DNA from: Streptomyces sp. Sge12
Lineage (GTDB): Bacteria > Actinomycetota > Actinomycetes > Streptomycetales > Streptomycetaceae
Length of the DNA: 64,000 nt
Assembly (NCBI RefSeq): GCF_002080455.1
Contig: NZ_CP020555.1
Location: 2,170,001 to 2,234,000, forward strand
Direction of reading: 5' to 3'
Both the position numbers and the translations under genes were made by a program. Positions within the stretch are counted from its first letter, which is position 1. The number at the start of each line of letters is the position of its first letter. Positions 52,348-60,724 of this stretch are shown here, piece after piece. The notes beneath the pieces were generated by a model that saw nothing but the letters and a program-made list of their open reading frames with translations, was not told where the DNA came from and made no database searches.

Positions 52348-53265
52348 TCAGCCCGCCGCGACCTCCGGCAGCCAGGCCGGCAGGGCCTCCGTACGCGCCA
52401 ACCACGCGGCCGGCAGCACGTCGTCCCCGCGCGCGCCCAGCACTCCGCCGACGATCGCGCAGGTCGTGTCGACGTCCCCGCCCACCTGTGCGGTGGTCCA
52501 GAACGCCCTCTCGTAGTCGTCCAGCGCCCGGGCCGCCGACCACAGGGCGAACGGCACGGTGTCGTGCGCGCTCGTACGGCGCCCGCAGCCCAGCACCGCC
52601 GCGACCGTGGTGGCGTCGCCGTAGTCCAGCATGTCCCGGGCGCGCCGCAGCCCGGCGCCCACGGCGCTGCGCGGCACCAGCGCGATCACCCCGTCCAGCA
52701 GGTCGGACGCCTTCGGCGGGCCGTCCGTACTCGCCGCGAGCGCGGCCGCCGCGGCGACGGCCATCGCCCCGCACACGGCCTCGCGGTGCTGGTGGGTGGT
52801 GTAGGCGGAGATCTCCGCCTGGTGCGTGGCCTGCTCCGGGTCGTCCGCGTACCAGGCGCCCAGCGGCGCGATGCGCATGGCGGCGCCGTTGCCCCACGAG
52901 CCCTGCCCGTTGAAGAGTTCGGCGGCCAGCGTGCGCCAGTCCTGCCCCTCCCGCACCAGACGCAGCATCCGGTTCACCGCGGGCCCGTAGCCGCGGTCGA
53001 AATCGTGGTGGTGGGCGAAGGAGAGCGCGAGCGCGTCCTGGTCGATACGGCCGTGATCGGCGAGCACGGCCACCACCGAGCAGGCCATCTCGGTGTCGTC
53101 GGTCCACTGCCACGTGCCGGCGCCGGCGGGCAGCTCGCGCCGCTTGAGGAGCGGGTAGTTCACGGGGACGAAGTACTGGGAGCCCAGGGCGTCACCCAGC
53201 GCCAGCCCGCGCAGGCTGGACATGGCGCGCGCGTAGCGCCGTTCGGGAGTGGAATCAGGCGTCAT
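52348..53265 (-). CDS. ADP-ribosylglycohydrolase-family protein
   Basis: 305 aa from ATG 53265 (MTPDSTPERRYARAMSSLRG). The family motifs LALGDALG, WTDDTEMACSVV (metal Asp pair) and GGDVDTTCAIVGGVLGA (the C-terminal Asp/Thr metal loop) are intact. An all-helical dinuclear-Mg fold as in DraG and ARH enzymes that remove ADP-ribose. No ADP-ribosyltransferase is visible next to it; the possible target is free ADP-ribose or modified proteins or nucleic acids. The start lies 11 bp after the histidine phosphatase stop, so the two probably share a transcript. Confidence 0.9.
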   Translation of the reverse strand: MTPDSTPERRYARAMSSLRGLALGDALGSQYFVPVNYPLLKRRELPAGAGTWQWTDDTEMACSVVAVLADHGRIDQDALALSFAHHHDFDRGYGPAVNRMLRLVREGQDWRTLAAELFNGQGSWGNGAAMRIAPLGAWYADDPEQATHQAEISAYTTHQHREAVCGAMAVAAAAALAASTDGPPKASDLLDGVIALVPRSAVGAGLRRARDMLDYGDATTVAAVLGCGRRTSAHDTVPFALWSAARALDDYERAFWTTAQVGGDVDTTCAIVGGVLGARGDDVLPAAWLARTEALPAWLPEVAAG

Positions 53266-53276
53266 CGCGGGCAACT

Positions 53277-53936
53277 CTAGCCGTCCAGGTCATAAGGCTC
53301 GGGTGTGGTCCACCGCTCAAACGGGCGGTCCATCCGGTACCTTCCGTCCGGGCCGAGCAGGAGGACACGGTATTCGGCGTTGCCCGGATTGGACAGGGCC
53401 TCGAATTCGGCCACGGACCAGTGGAACCAGCGCATGCAGAAGAGCCGCATCGTCAGCCCGTGCGTCACGAGCAGCACGTTCTCGGGGTGGTCGGGGGCCT
53501 CGAAGCTGCGATAGAGGCTTTCCAGGAAGGACCCGACCCGGTCGTAGACGTCGGCCCCCGACTCGCCCTGGGCGAAGCGGTAGAAGAAGTGCCCGTACGC
53601 GTCCCGGTACGCCTTCTGCAGCCGTACGTCGTCCCGGTCCTGCCAGTTCCCCCAGTCCTGCTCGCGCAGGCGGGGCTCCTCGCGCATCCGCACCCGCGTG
53701 GGGTCCAGCCGGAGCTCCCGGAAGGTCTGCAGGGTCCGCCGGTAGGGGGAGACGTACGCGCTGATCGTCTCGTCGCCGAAGAGCTCGCGCAGCCGGACTC
53801 CGGCCGCCGAAGCCTGCTCGCGCCCGTTGCGGGTCAGCCGCAGGGCGTGGTCGGGCTCCCTCTCGTACACCGTGTCGTCGGCGTTTCCCTCCGATTCCCC
53901 GTGTCGGACAAGGACGATGCGCCGTGGTCGAACCAT
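53277..53936 (-). CDS. Histidine phosphatase family protein
   Basis: 219 aa. Catalytic RHG in IVLVRHGESEGNADD near residue 12. The second His is in LVTHGLTMRLF, and supporting Arg residues are in SPYRRTLQT. Phosphoglycerate-mutase-like fold; substrate may be a sugar phosphate, nucleotide or phosphoprotein. Leaderless-like: TAGGGT ends 6 nt before the ATG and no Shine-Dalgarno is seen. Followed after 11 bp by the ADP-ribosylglycohydrolase gene, so they probably form an operon. Confidence 0.92.
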   Translation of the reverse strand: MVRPRRIVLVRHGESEGNADDTVYEREPDHALRLTRNGREQASAAGVRLRELFGDETISAYVSPYRRTLQTFRELRLDPTRVRMREEPRLREQDWGNWQDRDDVRLQKAYRDAYGHFFYRFAQGESGADVYDRVGSFLESLYRSFEAPDHPENVLLVTHGLTMRLFCMRWFHWSVAEFEALSNPGNAEYRVLLLGPDGRYRMDRPFERWTTPEPYDLDG

Positions 53937-53942
53937 CCCACG

Positions 53943-53948
53943 ACCCTA
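53943..53948 (-). promoter_or_regulatory. Leaderless -10 box of the histidine phosphatase gene
   Basis: TAGGGT (full TAGRRT match), 6 nt before the ATG. No good -35. Confidence 0.5.
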
Positions 53949-54008
53949 TTCGGCCATCGGGCGGTGCGCCGACCGGGCTCGCCGACCGACCCGCCGGTCA
54001 TCGTACGG

Positions 54009-54614
54009 TCATACCGTCCAGGAGGGTTCGAGGTCGACGACGTCACCGGTGAGGGCCTCGACATCGGCCTGGATCTGGGCGCGCAGGGACAGCCGCTCGA
54101 CCCGCTCCTGCCGGTACTTGCCGTGCTCGGCGGCGGCGTGCCACATCGACAGCACCAGGAACTCCCGGCCCGGTGCCTCCCCGAAGAGGCCGCGAACCAT
54201 CCCGGGCGAGCCCGCCATGGCCGGATTCCACACCTTCTCCTGCATGAGGGCGAAGTGGTCGACCCGGCCCTCCCGGACCCGCGTGTGCGCGACCCGTACG
54301 ACGTCGGCATCGGTGAAGCGCGGCTCGAAGCCGGTCTTCACGTCGAAGCGGTGGTCGAAGAGGGTGACCCGCAGGTCGGTGTAGGTGCCGTTCTGGGAGG
54401 CGGCCAACCGGTCGTGCGAGCGGGCCATGAAGGAGTCGTAGAAGGACCGGCTCTCCCAGAACGCGAAGACATGCGCGACCCCCTGCCGGCCCCGGCTCCA
54501 GCCGCCGCCCTGCCCCCGGAATCCCGGCTCGCCCGGCAGCCCCGCCCATTTTCGCTGCCCGCGCTCGAACCCGCGTCGGTCCGTCACCGTGCAGCGAATC
54601 CACTTGACCAGCAC
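54009..54614 (-). CDS. YdbC/DUF4937-type protein
   Basis: 201 aa from GTG (MLVKWIRCTVTDRRGFERGQ). It has two related ferredoxin-like halves as in antibiotic-biosynthesis-monooxygenase-fold proteins: VKWIRCTV...AHVFAFWESRSFYDSFMA and VVRVAHTRVREGRVDHFALMQ...FLVLSMWHAAAEH. The repeated W/F-rich strand pattern supports a tandem dimer. No catalytic set is known for this family. It follows the NAT gene on the same strand with a 32-bp gap. Confidence 0.85.
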   Translation of the reverse strand: MLVKWIRCTVTDRRGFERGQRKWAGLPGEPGFRGQGGGWSRGRQGVAHVFAFWESRSFYDSFMARSHDRLAASQNGTYTDLRVTLFDHRFDVKTGFEPRFTDADVVRVAHTRVREGRVDHFALMQEKVWNPAMAGSPGMVRGLFGEAPGREFLVLSMWHAAAEHGKYRQERVERLSLRAQIQADVEALTGDVVDLEPSWTV

Positions 54615-54646
54615 TGCGCCATCGTACGGGCCAGGCGGGGCCCCGG

Positions 54647-55495
54647 TCAGTCCCCGGCGCGGTGGATCCGCACCAGTTCCGCCGCGTCCCGCTCAGGCAG
54701 CCGAAGCCCGAACTCCCGGTCGAGCACCGCGAGCAGTTCGTCCGGGCCGACGCACTCCTGCTCGGCCCGACCGTCGGGATGCAGCCGGGTGAGTTCCCTC
54801 CCGACCAGCGCCCGGCGGACGCCGTCGCCCGGGTGCTGGACGACGAGCCGCCCGACGAAGGAGGAGGCGGGGTGGCTGGAGCTGTAGTGGTTGAGCACGA
54901 CGTAGTCGACGGGGTGGTACGGCTGCGGGGAGAAGGCGTACAGGTCCCGCCAGGTGTCGCCGCGCAGCAGGCACACCACGAGGACGCCTTTCTCCTCCTG
55001 GCGGACGCGGTACGTCCACTCCCCCTGCCGCACCTCGGTCCCCGGCCGTCCCAGCGGGAGCGGCTCGCGAGGGCCCTGGTGCCCGAATCCCGCGTCGCAC
55101 AGCCAGGGTTCGCCCTCGACGGTGACGACGAGGACGGCATGCGTCACGGCCAGCAGGGAGTCCCCGCGGGTGCGGTTGCGGGCACCGCGCCCGGAGACCT
55201 CGAAGCCGATCCGTTCCAGGGCGGCGGCCAGCAGCGAATTCTGCTCGTAGCAGTAGCCGCCGCGACGGTCGTGCACGAGCTTGGCCTCTATTGACTTGAG
55301 GTCCAGCGCGACGGGGCGGCCGAGCAGGACGTCCAGGCTCTCGAAGGCGATGGCGGCGGTGTGGGCCCGGTGCACTGCGTACAACGTGTCGAGGTCCGGC
55401 CGGAGTTCCCGGGGCTGCCCCTCGTCTCCGGAACTCCCTGCCCATCCGATCCGGGCCAGATAGGCGTCCAGGTCCAGCTCGTCACCGCTCCACAT
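54647..55495 (-). CDS. Arylamine N-acetyltransferase
   Basis: 282 aa from ATG 55495 (MWSGDELDLDAYLARIGWAG), with GGGGAGA 9 nt upstream; a GTG eight codons up is possible. The cysteine-protease-like catalytic triad is Cys82 (RRGGYCYEQN), His119 (VTHAVLVV) and Asp134 (LCDAGFG). AFESLDVLLGRPVALD is the family N-terminal motif. These enzymes acetylate arylamines and hydrazines with acetyl-CoA; in actinomycetes relatives also close amide bonds in secondary metabolites, but no such cluster is here. Divergent from DUF1152. Confidence 0.93.
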   Translation of the reverse strand: MWSGDELDLDAYLARIGWAGSSGDEGQPRELRPDLDTLYAVHRAHTAAIAFESLDVLLGRPVALDLKSIEAKLVHDRRGGYCYEQNSLLAAALERIGFEVSGRGARNRTRGDSLLAVTHAVLVVTVEGEPWLCDAGFGHQGPREPLPLGRPGTEVRQGEWTYRVRQEEKGVLVVCLLRGDTWRDLYAFSPQPYHPVDYVVLNHYSSSHPASSFVGRLVVQHPGDGVRRALVGRELTRLHPDGRAEQECVGPDELLAVLDREFGLRLPERDAAELVRIHRAGD

Positions 55496-55509
55496 GGCCG
55501 ACCATCTCC

Positions 55510-55545
55510 CCGTTCGCACCGTTCACGCCGTTCTCCCCGTTCCCC
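55510..55545. repeat. Four 9-bp tandem repeats upstream of the NAT gene
   Basis: CCGTTC followed by three variable bases, repeated four times with a period of exactly 9 bp. Located 15 bp upstream of the chosen NAT start, within its possible leader. Confidence 0.8.
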
Positions 55546-55604
55546 GTGTGCCCGCCCGCGCGCGCTGCCGGAAAATCCCGGGGCGCGCGGGCGCGGGCAC
55601 CCCG

Positions 55605-55610
55605 CACAAT
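55605..55610 (+). promoter_or_regulatory. Possible leaderless -10 box of DUF1152
   Basis: CACAAT, 7 nt before the ATG at 55618. No Shine-Dalgarno and no clear -35. Confidence 0.35.
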
Positions 55611-55617
55611 GATCGCC

Positions 55618-56577
55618 ATGACCGCGCTGCACACCAACCCGCTTTTCGACCGCCTCGCCGACGCCGAAAGCATCCTGGTCGCGGGGGCGGGCGGCGGCTT
55701 CGACATCTACGCCGGCCTGCCCGTGGCCCTCTCGCTCATGCACCAGGGCAAGCGGGTCCACCTGGCGAACCTTTCCTTCAGCTCGCTCGCCGGACTGCCC
55801 GCCGAGGACTGGGCGGCCCCGGACCTCGCCGCCGTCACCCCTTACTCCGCGCCCCACCTGTCCTACTTCCCCGAGCGGACCCTGGCCCAGTGGCTGGACA
55901 GGCACGGCTACCCGGCCACCGTGTACGCCTTCCCCCAGGTCGGCGTGCAGCCGCTGCGCGCCGCCTACCGCGAGCTGGTCGGCCTCCACCGCATCGACGC
56001 GATCGTCCTGGTCGACGGCGGGACGGACATCCTGATGCGGGGCGACGAGGCGGGCCTGGGCACCCCCGAGGAGGACCTGACCAGCGTCGCGGCACTGGCC
56101 GCGCTGGACGACGTACCGGAGCGCCTCGTCGTGTCGGTGGGCTTCGGCGTGGACGCGTACCACGGGGTCAGTCATGCCCTGGTGCTGGAGAACATCGCGG
56201 CGCTGGAGCGCGAGGGCGCGTACCTCGGCGCGTTCTCCATACCGCGCGCCACCAGGGAGGGCGCGCTCTTCCTGGACGCGGTCGCCCATGCCCAGGCGCA
56301 GACCCCGGACCGGCCCAGCATCGTGAACGGCTCCATCGCCGGGGCCGTCCGGGGCTCCTTCGGCGACGTGCAGTTCACCACCCGCACCCGGGGCAGCGAG
56401 CTCTTCGTGAACCCGCTGATGTCGCTGTGCTTCGCCTTCGACCTGCCGGGGCTGGCCGCGCGCTGCCTCTACCTGGACCGCATCGAGGACACCCTGCTGA
56501 TGCGCCAGGTCCACTCCCGGATCGCCGAATTCCGCGACGAGCTCGTCACCCGCCCGCCCCGCCGCATCCCCCACTGA
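55618..56577 (+). CDS. DUF1152-domain protein
   Basis: 319 aa from MTALHTNPLFDRLADAESIL; an ATG three codons up is the alternative. A Rossmann-like alpha/beta protein with Gly-rich loop AGAGGGFDIYAGLP near residue 20. It also has a conserved IVLVDGGTDILMRGDE segment and a C-terminal SLCFAFDLPGL. DUF1152 proteins are widespread and uncharacterised. No signal or membrane segment. Divergent from the N-acetyltransferase gene, convergent with nrdJ through a terminator. Confidence 0.87.
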   Translation: MTALHTNPLFDRLADAESILVAGAGGGFDIYAGLPVALSLMHQGKRVHLANLSFSSLAGLPAEDWAAPDLAAVTPYSAPHLSYFPERTLAQWLDRHGYPATVYAFPQVGVQPLRAAYRELVGLHRIDAIVLVDGGTDILMRGDEAGLGTPEEDLTSVAALAALDDVPERLVVSVGFGVDAYHGVSHALVLENIAALEREGAYLGAFSIPRATREGALFLDAVAHAQAQTPDRPSIVNGSIAGAVRGSFGDVQFTTRTRGSELFVNPLMSLCFAFDLPGLAARCLYLDRIEDTLLMRQVHSRIAEFRDELVTRPPRRIPH

Positions 56578-56611
56578 CGCTCCCGCGGGCCGCACGGTGC
56601 CGGGACGCCGA

Positions 56612-56642
56612 AGAGGGTGCCGACCCGTGGTCGGCACCCTCT
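56612..56642. terminator. Bidirectional terminator DUF1152/nrdJ
   Basis: A 13-bp perfect stem (AGAGGGTGCCGAC and complement) with a 5-nt loop between the convergent genes. Confidence 0.87.
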
Positions 56643-56710
56643 CTCATGCGCGGTTCAGCGCCGTCGGCGGCAGATGCTCACCGCTGATTCCGGCACTGTC
56701 CTGCCAGGTG

Positions 56711-59599
56711 TCAGCTGCAGCCGCTGGTGGAGCCGCAGCCCTCGCAGATGTAGCAGGAGCCGGCGCGCTGCATCTTCGTACCGCAGGAGAAGCAGAGCGG
56801 GGCGTCGGCGGAGACGCCGAGCTGCATCTCGACCAGTTCGGCGCTGCTGTGCGCCGTCTTGGGGGACGGCACGGACACGGCCGCGACCGGCTTCGGGGCG
56901 GACGGGACCGCCGTCAGCGGGGTCGCCTGCGTCAGGGACTCGGTGTCCAGCTCCTCTTCGAGGGGCTCGTAGGAACCGGTGTCCAGGTGACGCTGACGCT
57001 CCTCGGCGGAGTGGATGCCGAGGGCCGAGCGGGTCTCGAAGGGCAGGAAGTCGAGCGCCACACGGCGGAAGATGTAGTCGACGATCGACTGCGCCATCCG
57101 CACGTCCGGGTCGTCCGTCATACCGGCCGGCTCGAAGCGCATGTTCGTGAACTTCGAGACGTAGGTCTCCAGCGGAACGCCGTACTGGAGGCCGACCGAG
57201 ACGGCGATCGAGAAGGCGTCCATCATGCCCGCGAGGGTCGAACCCTGCTTGGACATCTTCAGGAAGACCTCGCCCAGACCGTCGTCCGGGTAGGAGTTCG
57301 CCGTCATGTAGCCCTCGGCGCCACCGACGGTGAAGGAGGTGGTGATGCCCGGGCGGCCCTTGGGGAGGCGCTTGCGGACGGGGCGGTACTCGATGACCTT
57401 CTCGACGGCGGCGCGGATGGTCTCCTCCGCCTTGGCGGTGACCTCCTCCTTCTCCTCCTCCTTCTTCTTGGCGGAGAGGGGCTGGCCGACCTTGCAGTTG
57501 TCGCGGTAGATCGCGAGCGCCTTGACGCCCAGCTTCCACGCCTCGAAGTAGATCTCCTCGATCTCCTCGACGGTCGCCGACTCCGGCATGTTGACCGTCT
57601 TCGAGATCGCGCCGGAGATCCAGGGCTGGATCGCGGCCATCATGCGGACGTGGCCCATCGCGGAGATGGAACGCTCACCCATGGCGCAGTCGAACACCGA
57701 GTAGTGCTCGGTCTTCAGGTGCGGGGCGTCGACGACCACGCCGTGCTCGGCGATGTGGGAGACGATCGCCTCGATCTGCTCCTCCTGGTATCCCATGCGG
57801 CGCAGGGCCTGCGGGACGGTGCCGTTGACGATCTGCATCGAGCCGCCGCCGACGAGCTTCTTGAACTTGACCAGGGCCAGGTCCGGCTCGACACCGGTGG
57901 TGTCGCAGGACATCGCGAGACCGATGGTGCCGGTCGGCGCGAGGACGGAGGCCTGGGAGTTGCGGAAGCCGTTCTTCTCTCCGAGGCGCAGGACGTCCTG
58001 CCAGGCCTCGGTGGCCGCGGCCCAGATGCTGTTGTCCAGGTCCTCGGTGCGCGGGGCGACGGCGTTGGCGTCGGCGTGCTGCTTCATGACGCGCTTGTGC
58101 GAGTCGGCGTTGCGGGCGTAGCCGTCGTACGGGCCGACGATGGCGGCCAGCTCGGCGGAGCGCTTGTATGCGGTGCCGGTCATCAGCGAGGTGATCGACG
58201 CGGCGAGGGTGCGGCCGCCGTCCGAGTCGTACGCGTGGCCGGTGGCCATCAGCAGGGCGCCGAGGTTGGCGTAGCCGATGCCCAGCTGGCGGAAGGCGCG
58301 GGTGTTGTCGCCGATCTTCTGCGTCGGGAAGTCCGCGAAGCAGATGGAGATGTCCATCGCGGTGATGACGAGCTCGACGACCTTGGCGAAGCGCTCGGCG
58401 TCGAAGGACTGGTTGCCCTTGCCGTCGTCGTTGAGGAACTTCATCAGGTTGAGCGAGGCGAGGTTGCAGGACGTGTTGTCCAGGTGCATGTACTCGCTGC
58501 ACGGGTTCGACGCGGTGATCCGGCCGGACTCGGGGCAGGTGTGCCAGTTGTTGATCACACCGTCGTACTGGATGCCCGGGTCGGCACAGGCCCACGCGGC
58601 CTCGGCGAGCTTGCGGAAGAGTGCCTTGGCGTCGACCTTCTCGATGACCTCGCCGGTCATCCGGGCGCGCAGGCCGAACTCGGTGCCGTTCTCGACGGCC
58701 GTCATGAACTCGTCGTTCACACGGACGGAGTTGTTGGCGTTCTGGTACTGGACGGACGTGATGTCGTCGCCGCCCAGGTCCATGTCGAAGCCCGCGTCGC
58801 GCAGGGCGCGGATCTTCTCCTCCTCCTTCACCTTGGTCTCGATGAAGGCCTCGACGTCCGGGTGGTCCACGTCCAGGACGACCATCTTGGCCGCGCGGCG
58901 GGTGGCGCCGCCCGACTTGATCGTTCCTGCGGACGCGTCGGCGCCGCGCATGAAGGAGACCGGGCCGGAGGCGTTGCCGCCGGAGGAGAGGAGCTCCTTG
59001 GAGGACCGGATGCGGGAGAGGTTCAGGCCGGCGCCGGAGCCGCCCTTGAAGATCATGCCCTCTTCCTTGTACCAGTCGAGGATCGACTCCATGGAGTCGT
59101 CGACGGCCAGGATGAAGCAGGCGGAGACCTGCTGCGGCTGGGGCGTACCGACGTTGAACCACACCGGGGAGTTGAAGCTGAAGATCTGGTGCAGGAGGGC
59201 GTAGGTGAGCTCGTGCTCGAAGATCTCCGCGTCGGCGGGCGAGGAGAAGTAGTCGAAGTCCTCGCCGGCCTTCGTGTACGTCTTCACGATCCGGTCGATC
59301 AGCTGCTTCAGACCGGTCTCGCGCTGCGCGGTGCCGACCGCACCGCGGAAGTACTTGCTGGTGACGATGTTGACCGCGTTCACCGACCAGAAGTCGGGGA
59401 ACTCGACGCCGCGCTGCTCGAAGTTGACCGAGCCGTCGCGCCAGTTGGTCATGACGACGTCACGACGCTCCCAGCTCACCTCGTCGTAGGGGTGCACGCC
59501 CGGGGTGGTGTGGATGCGCTCGATACGCAGGCCGCCCTTGGCAGCCTTGGTCCCCTTGGCGCGGGAACCACGTGCCGAGCCGCTCGCCGTCTCTGTCAT
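56711..59599 (-). CDS. nrdJ: Vitamin B12-dependent ribonucleotide reductase (class II)
   Basis: 962 aa from ATG with GGGAGGAAG upstream (MTETASGSARGSRAKGTKAA). Reduces ribonucleotides to deoxyribonucleotides with adenosylcobalamin. Visible are the catalytic NPCSEYMHLDNTSCNLA block (with the finger-loop Cys), the SACFILAVDDS Cys, and SVLAPTGTIGLAMSCDTTGV. A C-terminal zinc-ribbon/redox region is present (CFSCGTK...CYICEGCG). A basic 40-residue N-terminus precedes the fold. Downstream of nrdR on the same strand, 143 bp apart; a hairpin sits just upstream of the ribosome binding site. Oxygen-independent supply of dNTPs, regulated by NrdR. Confidence 0.97.
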   Translation of the reverse strand: MTETASGSARGSRAKGTKAAKGGLRIERIHTTPGVHPYDEVSWERRDVVMTNWRDGSVNFEQRGVEFPDFWSVNAVNIVTSKYFRGAVGTAQRETGLKQLIDRIVKTYTKAGEDFDYFSSPADAEIFEHELTYALLHQIFSFNSPVWFNVGTPQPQQVSACFILAVDDSMESILDWYKEEGMIFKGGSGAGLNLSRIRSSKELLSSGGNASGPVSFMRGADASAGTIKSGGATRRAAKMVVLDVDHPDVEAFIETKVKEEEKIRALRDAGFDMDLGGDDITSVQYQNANNSVRVNDEFMTAVENGTEFGLRARMTGEVIEKVDAKALFRKLAEAAWACADPGIQYDGVINNWHTCPESGRITASNPCSEYMHLDNTSCNLASLNLMKFLNDDGKGNQSFDAERFAKVVELVITAMDISICFADFPTQKIGDNTRAFRQLGIGYANLGALLMATGHAYDSDGGRTLAASITSLMTGTAYKRSAELAAIVGPYDGYARNADSHKRVMKQHADANAVAPRTEDLDNSIWAAATEAWQDVLRLGEKNGFRNSQASVLAPTGTIGLAMSCDTTGVEPDLALVKFKKLVGGGSMQIVNGTVPQALRRMGYQEEQIEAIVSHIAEHGVVVDAPHLKTEHYSVFDCAMGERSISAMGHVRMMAAIQPWISGAISKTVNMPESATVEEIEEIYFEAWKLGVKALAIYRDNCKVGQPLSAKKKEEEKEEVTAKAEETIRAAVEKVIEYRPVRKRLPKGRPGITTSFTVGGAEGYMTANSYPDDGLGEVFLKMSKQGSTLAGMMDAFSIAVSVGLQYGVPLETYVSKFTNMRFEPAGMTDDPDVRMAQSIVDYIFRRVALDFLPFETRSALGIHSAEERQRHLDTGSYEPLEEELDTESLTQATPLTAVPSAPKPVAAVSVPSPKTAHSSAELVEMQLGVSADAPLCFSCGTKMQRAGSCYICEGCGSTSGCS

Positions 59600-59616
59600 G
59601 CCGCTTCCTCCCATAT

Positions 59617-59644
59617 GCGGGCAAAAACGCCCTAAAGTGCCCGC
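59617..59644 (-). promoter_or_regulatory. Hairpin near the nrdJ ribosome binding site
   Basis: A 7-bp stem GCGGGCA/TGCCCGC with a 14-nt loop, ending about 7 nt before the GGGAGGAAG ribosome binding site. It could adjust nrdJ translation or mark a processing site; weak. Confidence 0.3.
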
Positions 59645-59742
59645 GATATTCCGCGGCACGGTGCTGTGTCTTGTATCTACGTCTCTTCGCCTGGCCGACC
59701 GGCCGTGTCACGGAGCGTGAGCGCCGCGGCACGGGTGCCCGG

Positions 59743-60255
59743 TCAGTCGGCGGCGGAGGCGGGCACGGGGACCTGAGCGGTCCCACCGAGCTCGCACTCT
59801 TCGGGGTGAGGCCGCGACACGCGGAGTTCCGCGATGGCGGTCTCGAAGTCTTCAAGGGTGTCGAAAGCTTTGTAAACGGAAGCGAACCGCAGGTACGCGA
59901 CCAGGTCGAGTTCCTGCAACGGGCCGAGTATGGCCAGACCCACGTCGTGGGTGGTCAGCTCGGCACTCCCGGTGGCGCGCACCGCCTCCTCGACCCGCTG
60001 GCCGAGCTTGGCGAGGGCGTCCTCGGTGACCGGCCGCCCCTGGCACGCCTTGCGCACGCCGGAGATGACCTTGGTACGGCTGAAGGGTTCCGTCACCCCG
60101 CTGCGCTTGATCACCATCAGCGAGGCCGTCTCCACCGTCGTGAAACGACGGGAGCAGTCGGGACACTGACGGCGCCTGCGGATCGACGTGCCGTCATCCG
60201 TGGTGCGGCTGTCGACGACGCGGCTGTCGGGGTGCCTGCAGAAGGGGCAGTGCAT
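59743..60255 (-). CDS. nrdR: Transcriptional repressor NrdR
   Basis: 170 aa. The zinc ribbon uses Cys3, Cys6, Cys31 and Cys34 (MHCPFC, CPDC), followed by an ATP-cone ([20 protein letters not shown]) that senses dATP/ATP. NrdR represses ribonucleotide reductase operons through paired 16-bp NrdR boxes. First gene of the nrdRJ operon, as described in S. coelicolor. Two NrdR-box-like sites 31 bp apart lie upstream. The tail is short and Pro/Ala-rich. Confidence 0.97.
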   Translation of the reverse strand: MHCPFCRHPDSRVVDSRTTDDGTSIRRRRQCPDCSRRFTTVETASLMVIKRSGVTEPFSRTKVISGVRKACQGRPVTEDALAKLGQRVEEAVRATGSAELTTHDVGLAILGPLQELDLVAYLRFASVYKAFDTLEDFETAIAELRVSRPHPEECELGGTAQVPVPASAAD

Positions 60256-60389
60256 GGTTCCCTCACCCTCCCTCTTGGCACGACTGAATCACCCCACGGA
60301 GCCCCTGAACGGCGGAGGCGGACTCCGTCGGGGGCTCGTGCAGCAGCCACCAGCATATGCGATCCGAAGAGCCGCGGGAGACCCGAGGA

Positions 60390-60405
60390 CCACAACTTCT
60401 GGGCG
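60390..60405. promoter_or_regulatory. NrdR box (proximal, weaker)
   Basis: The minus strand keeps the GTTGTGG end of the NrdR box but matches only about 7 of 16 consensus positions. Called because it lies exactly 31 bp from the better box, the three-turn spacing typical for NrdR. Confidence 0.55.
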
Positions 60406-60420
60406 GCAGCGCTCATCCAA

Positions 60421-60436
60421 CCACTAGATCTTGGGT
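60421..60436. promoter_or_regulatory. NrdR box (distal)
   Basis: Minus strand ACCCAAGATCTAGTGG against consensus ACACWATATATAGTGT: 12 of 16 positions fit. About 165 bp upstream of the nrdR start. Confidence 0.7.
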
Positions 60437-60646
60437 TGTGGCGGATTTACGCGACTCCGCGTGTCGCGGCGTCCGATGAGCGGACGCGGGGCCTCCCGGT
60501 GCCACACTGGACCCACGCCCGGACGGCGGCCGCCCGACCGGGAAGGGTACCGTAAGCGGCGGACGGCGAGCCGAACCCTCGTTCGGCGAACCGATCGTCC
60601 ATACACCTCTTGATATGCCCACGCAGGGCGATCTCCGATTTTTCAC
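60437..60646. other. Intergenic part between the nrdR and lexA control regions
   Basis: No gene-like frame; short Arg-rich frames only. No repeat or RNA element recognised. Confidence 0.5.
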
Positions 60647-60662
60647 TCGAACGTGTGTTTGG
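60647..60662 (+). promoter_or_regulatory. LexA box (autoregulation)
   Basis: TCGAAC-GTGT-GTTTGG against TCGAAC-N4-GTTCGA: ten of twelve half-site positions match. It overlaps the -35 of lexA. Confidence 0.85.
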
Positions 60663-60688
60663 CGCAACCTTTCGAAAGCTACTACCGT
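60659..60688 (+). promoter_or_regulatory. lexA promoter
   Basis: -35 TTGGCG (60659-60664), 18-bp spacer, -10 TACCGT (60683-60688). Start of transcription near 60695, about 30 nt before the GTG. Confidence 0.72.
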
Positions 60689-60724
60689 TGTCCAGCTAGG
60701 GAGAACATTTCGAGAGGGGCCGAC

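Noticed and set aside
55510..55545. CRISPR or iteron array
   Set aside because: Only four 9-bp units, no replication gene, no spacers.
56597..59635. A 1012-codon open frame on the plus strand
   Set aside because: Exact antisense of nrdJ, repetitive Val/Leu/Gly/Asp composition; a shadow of the real gene.
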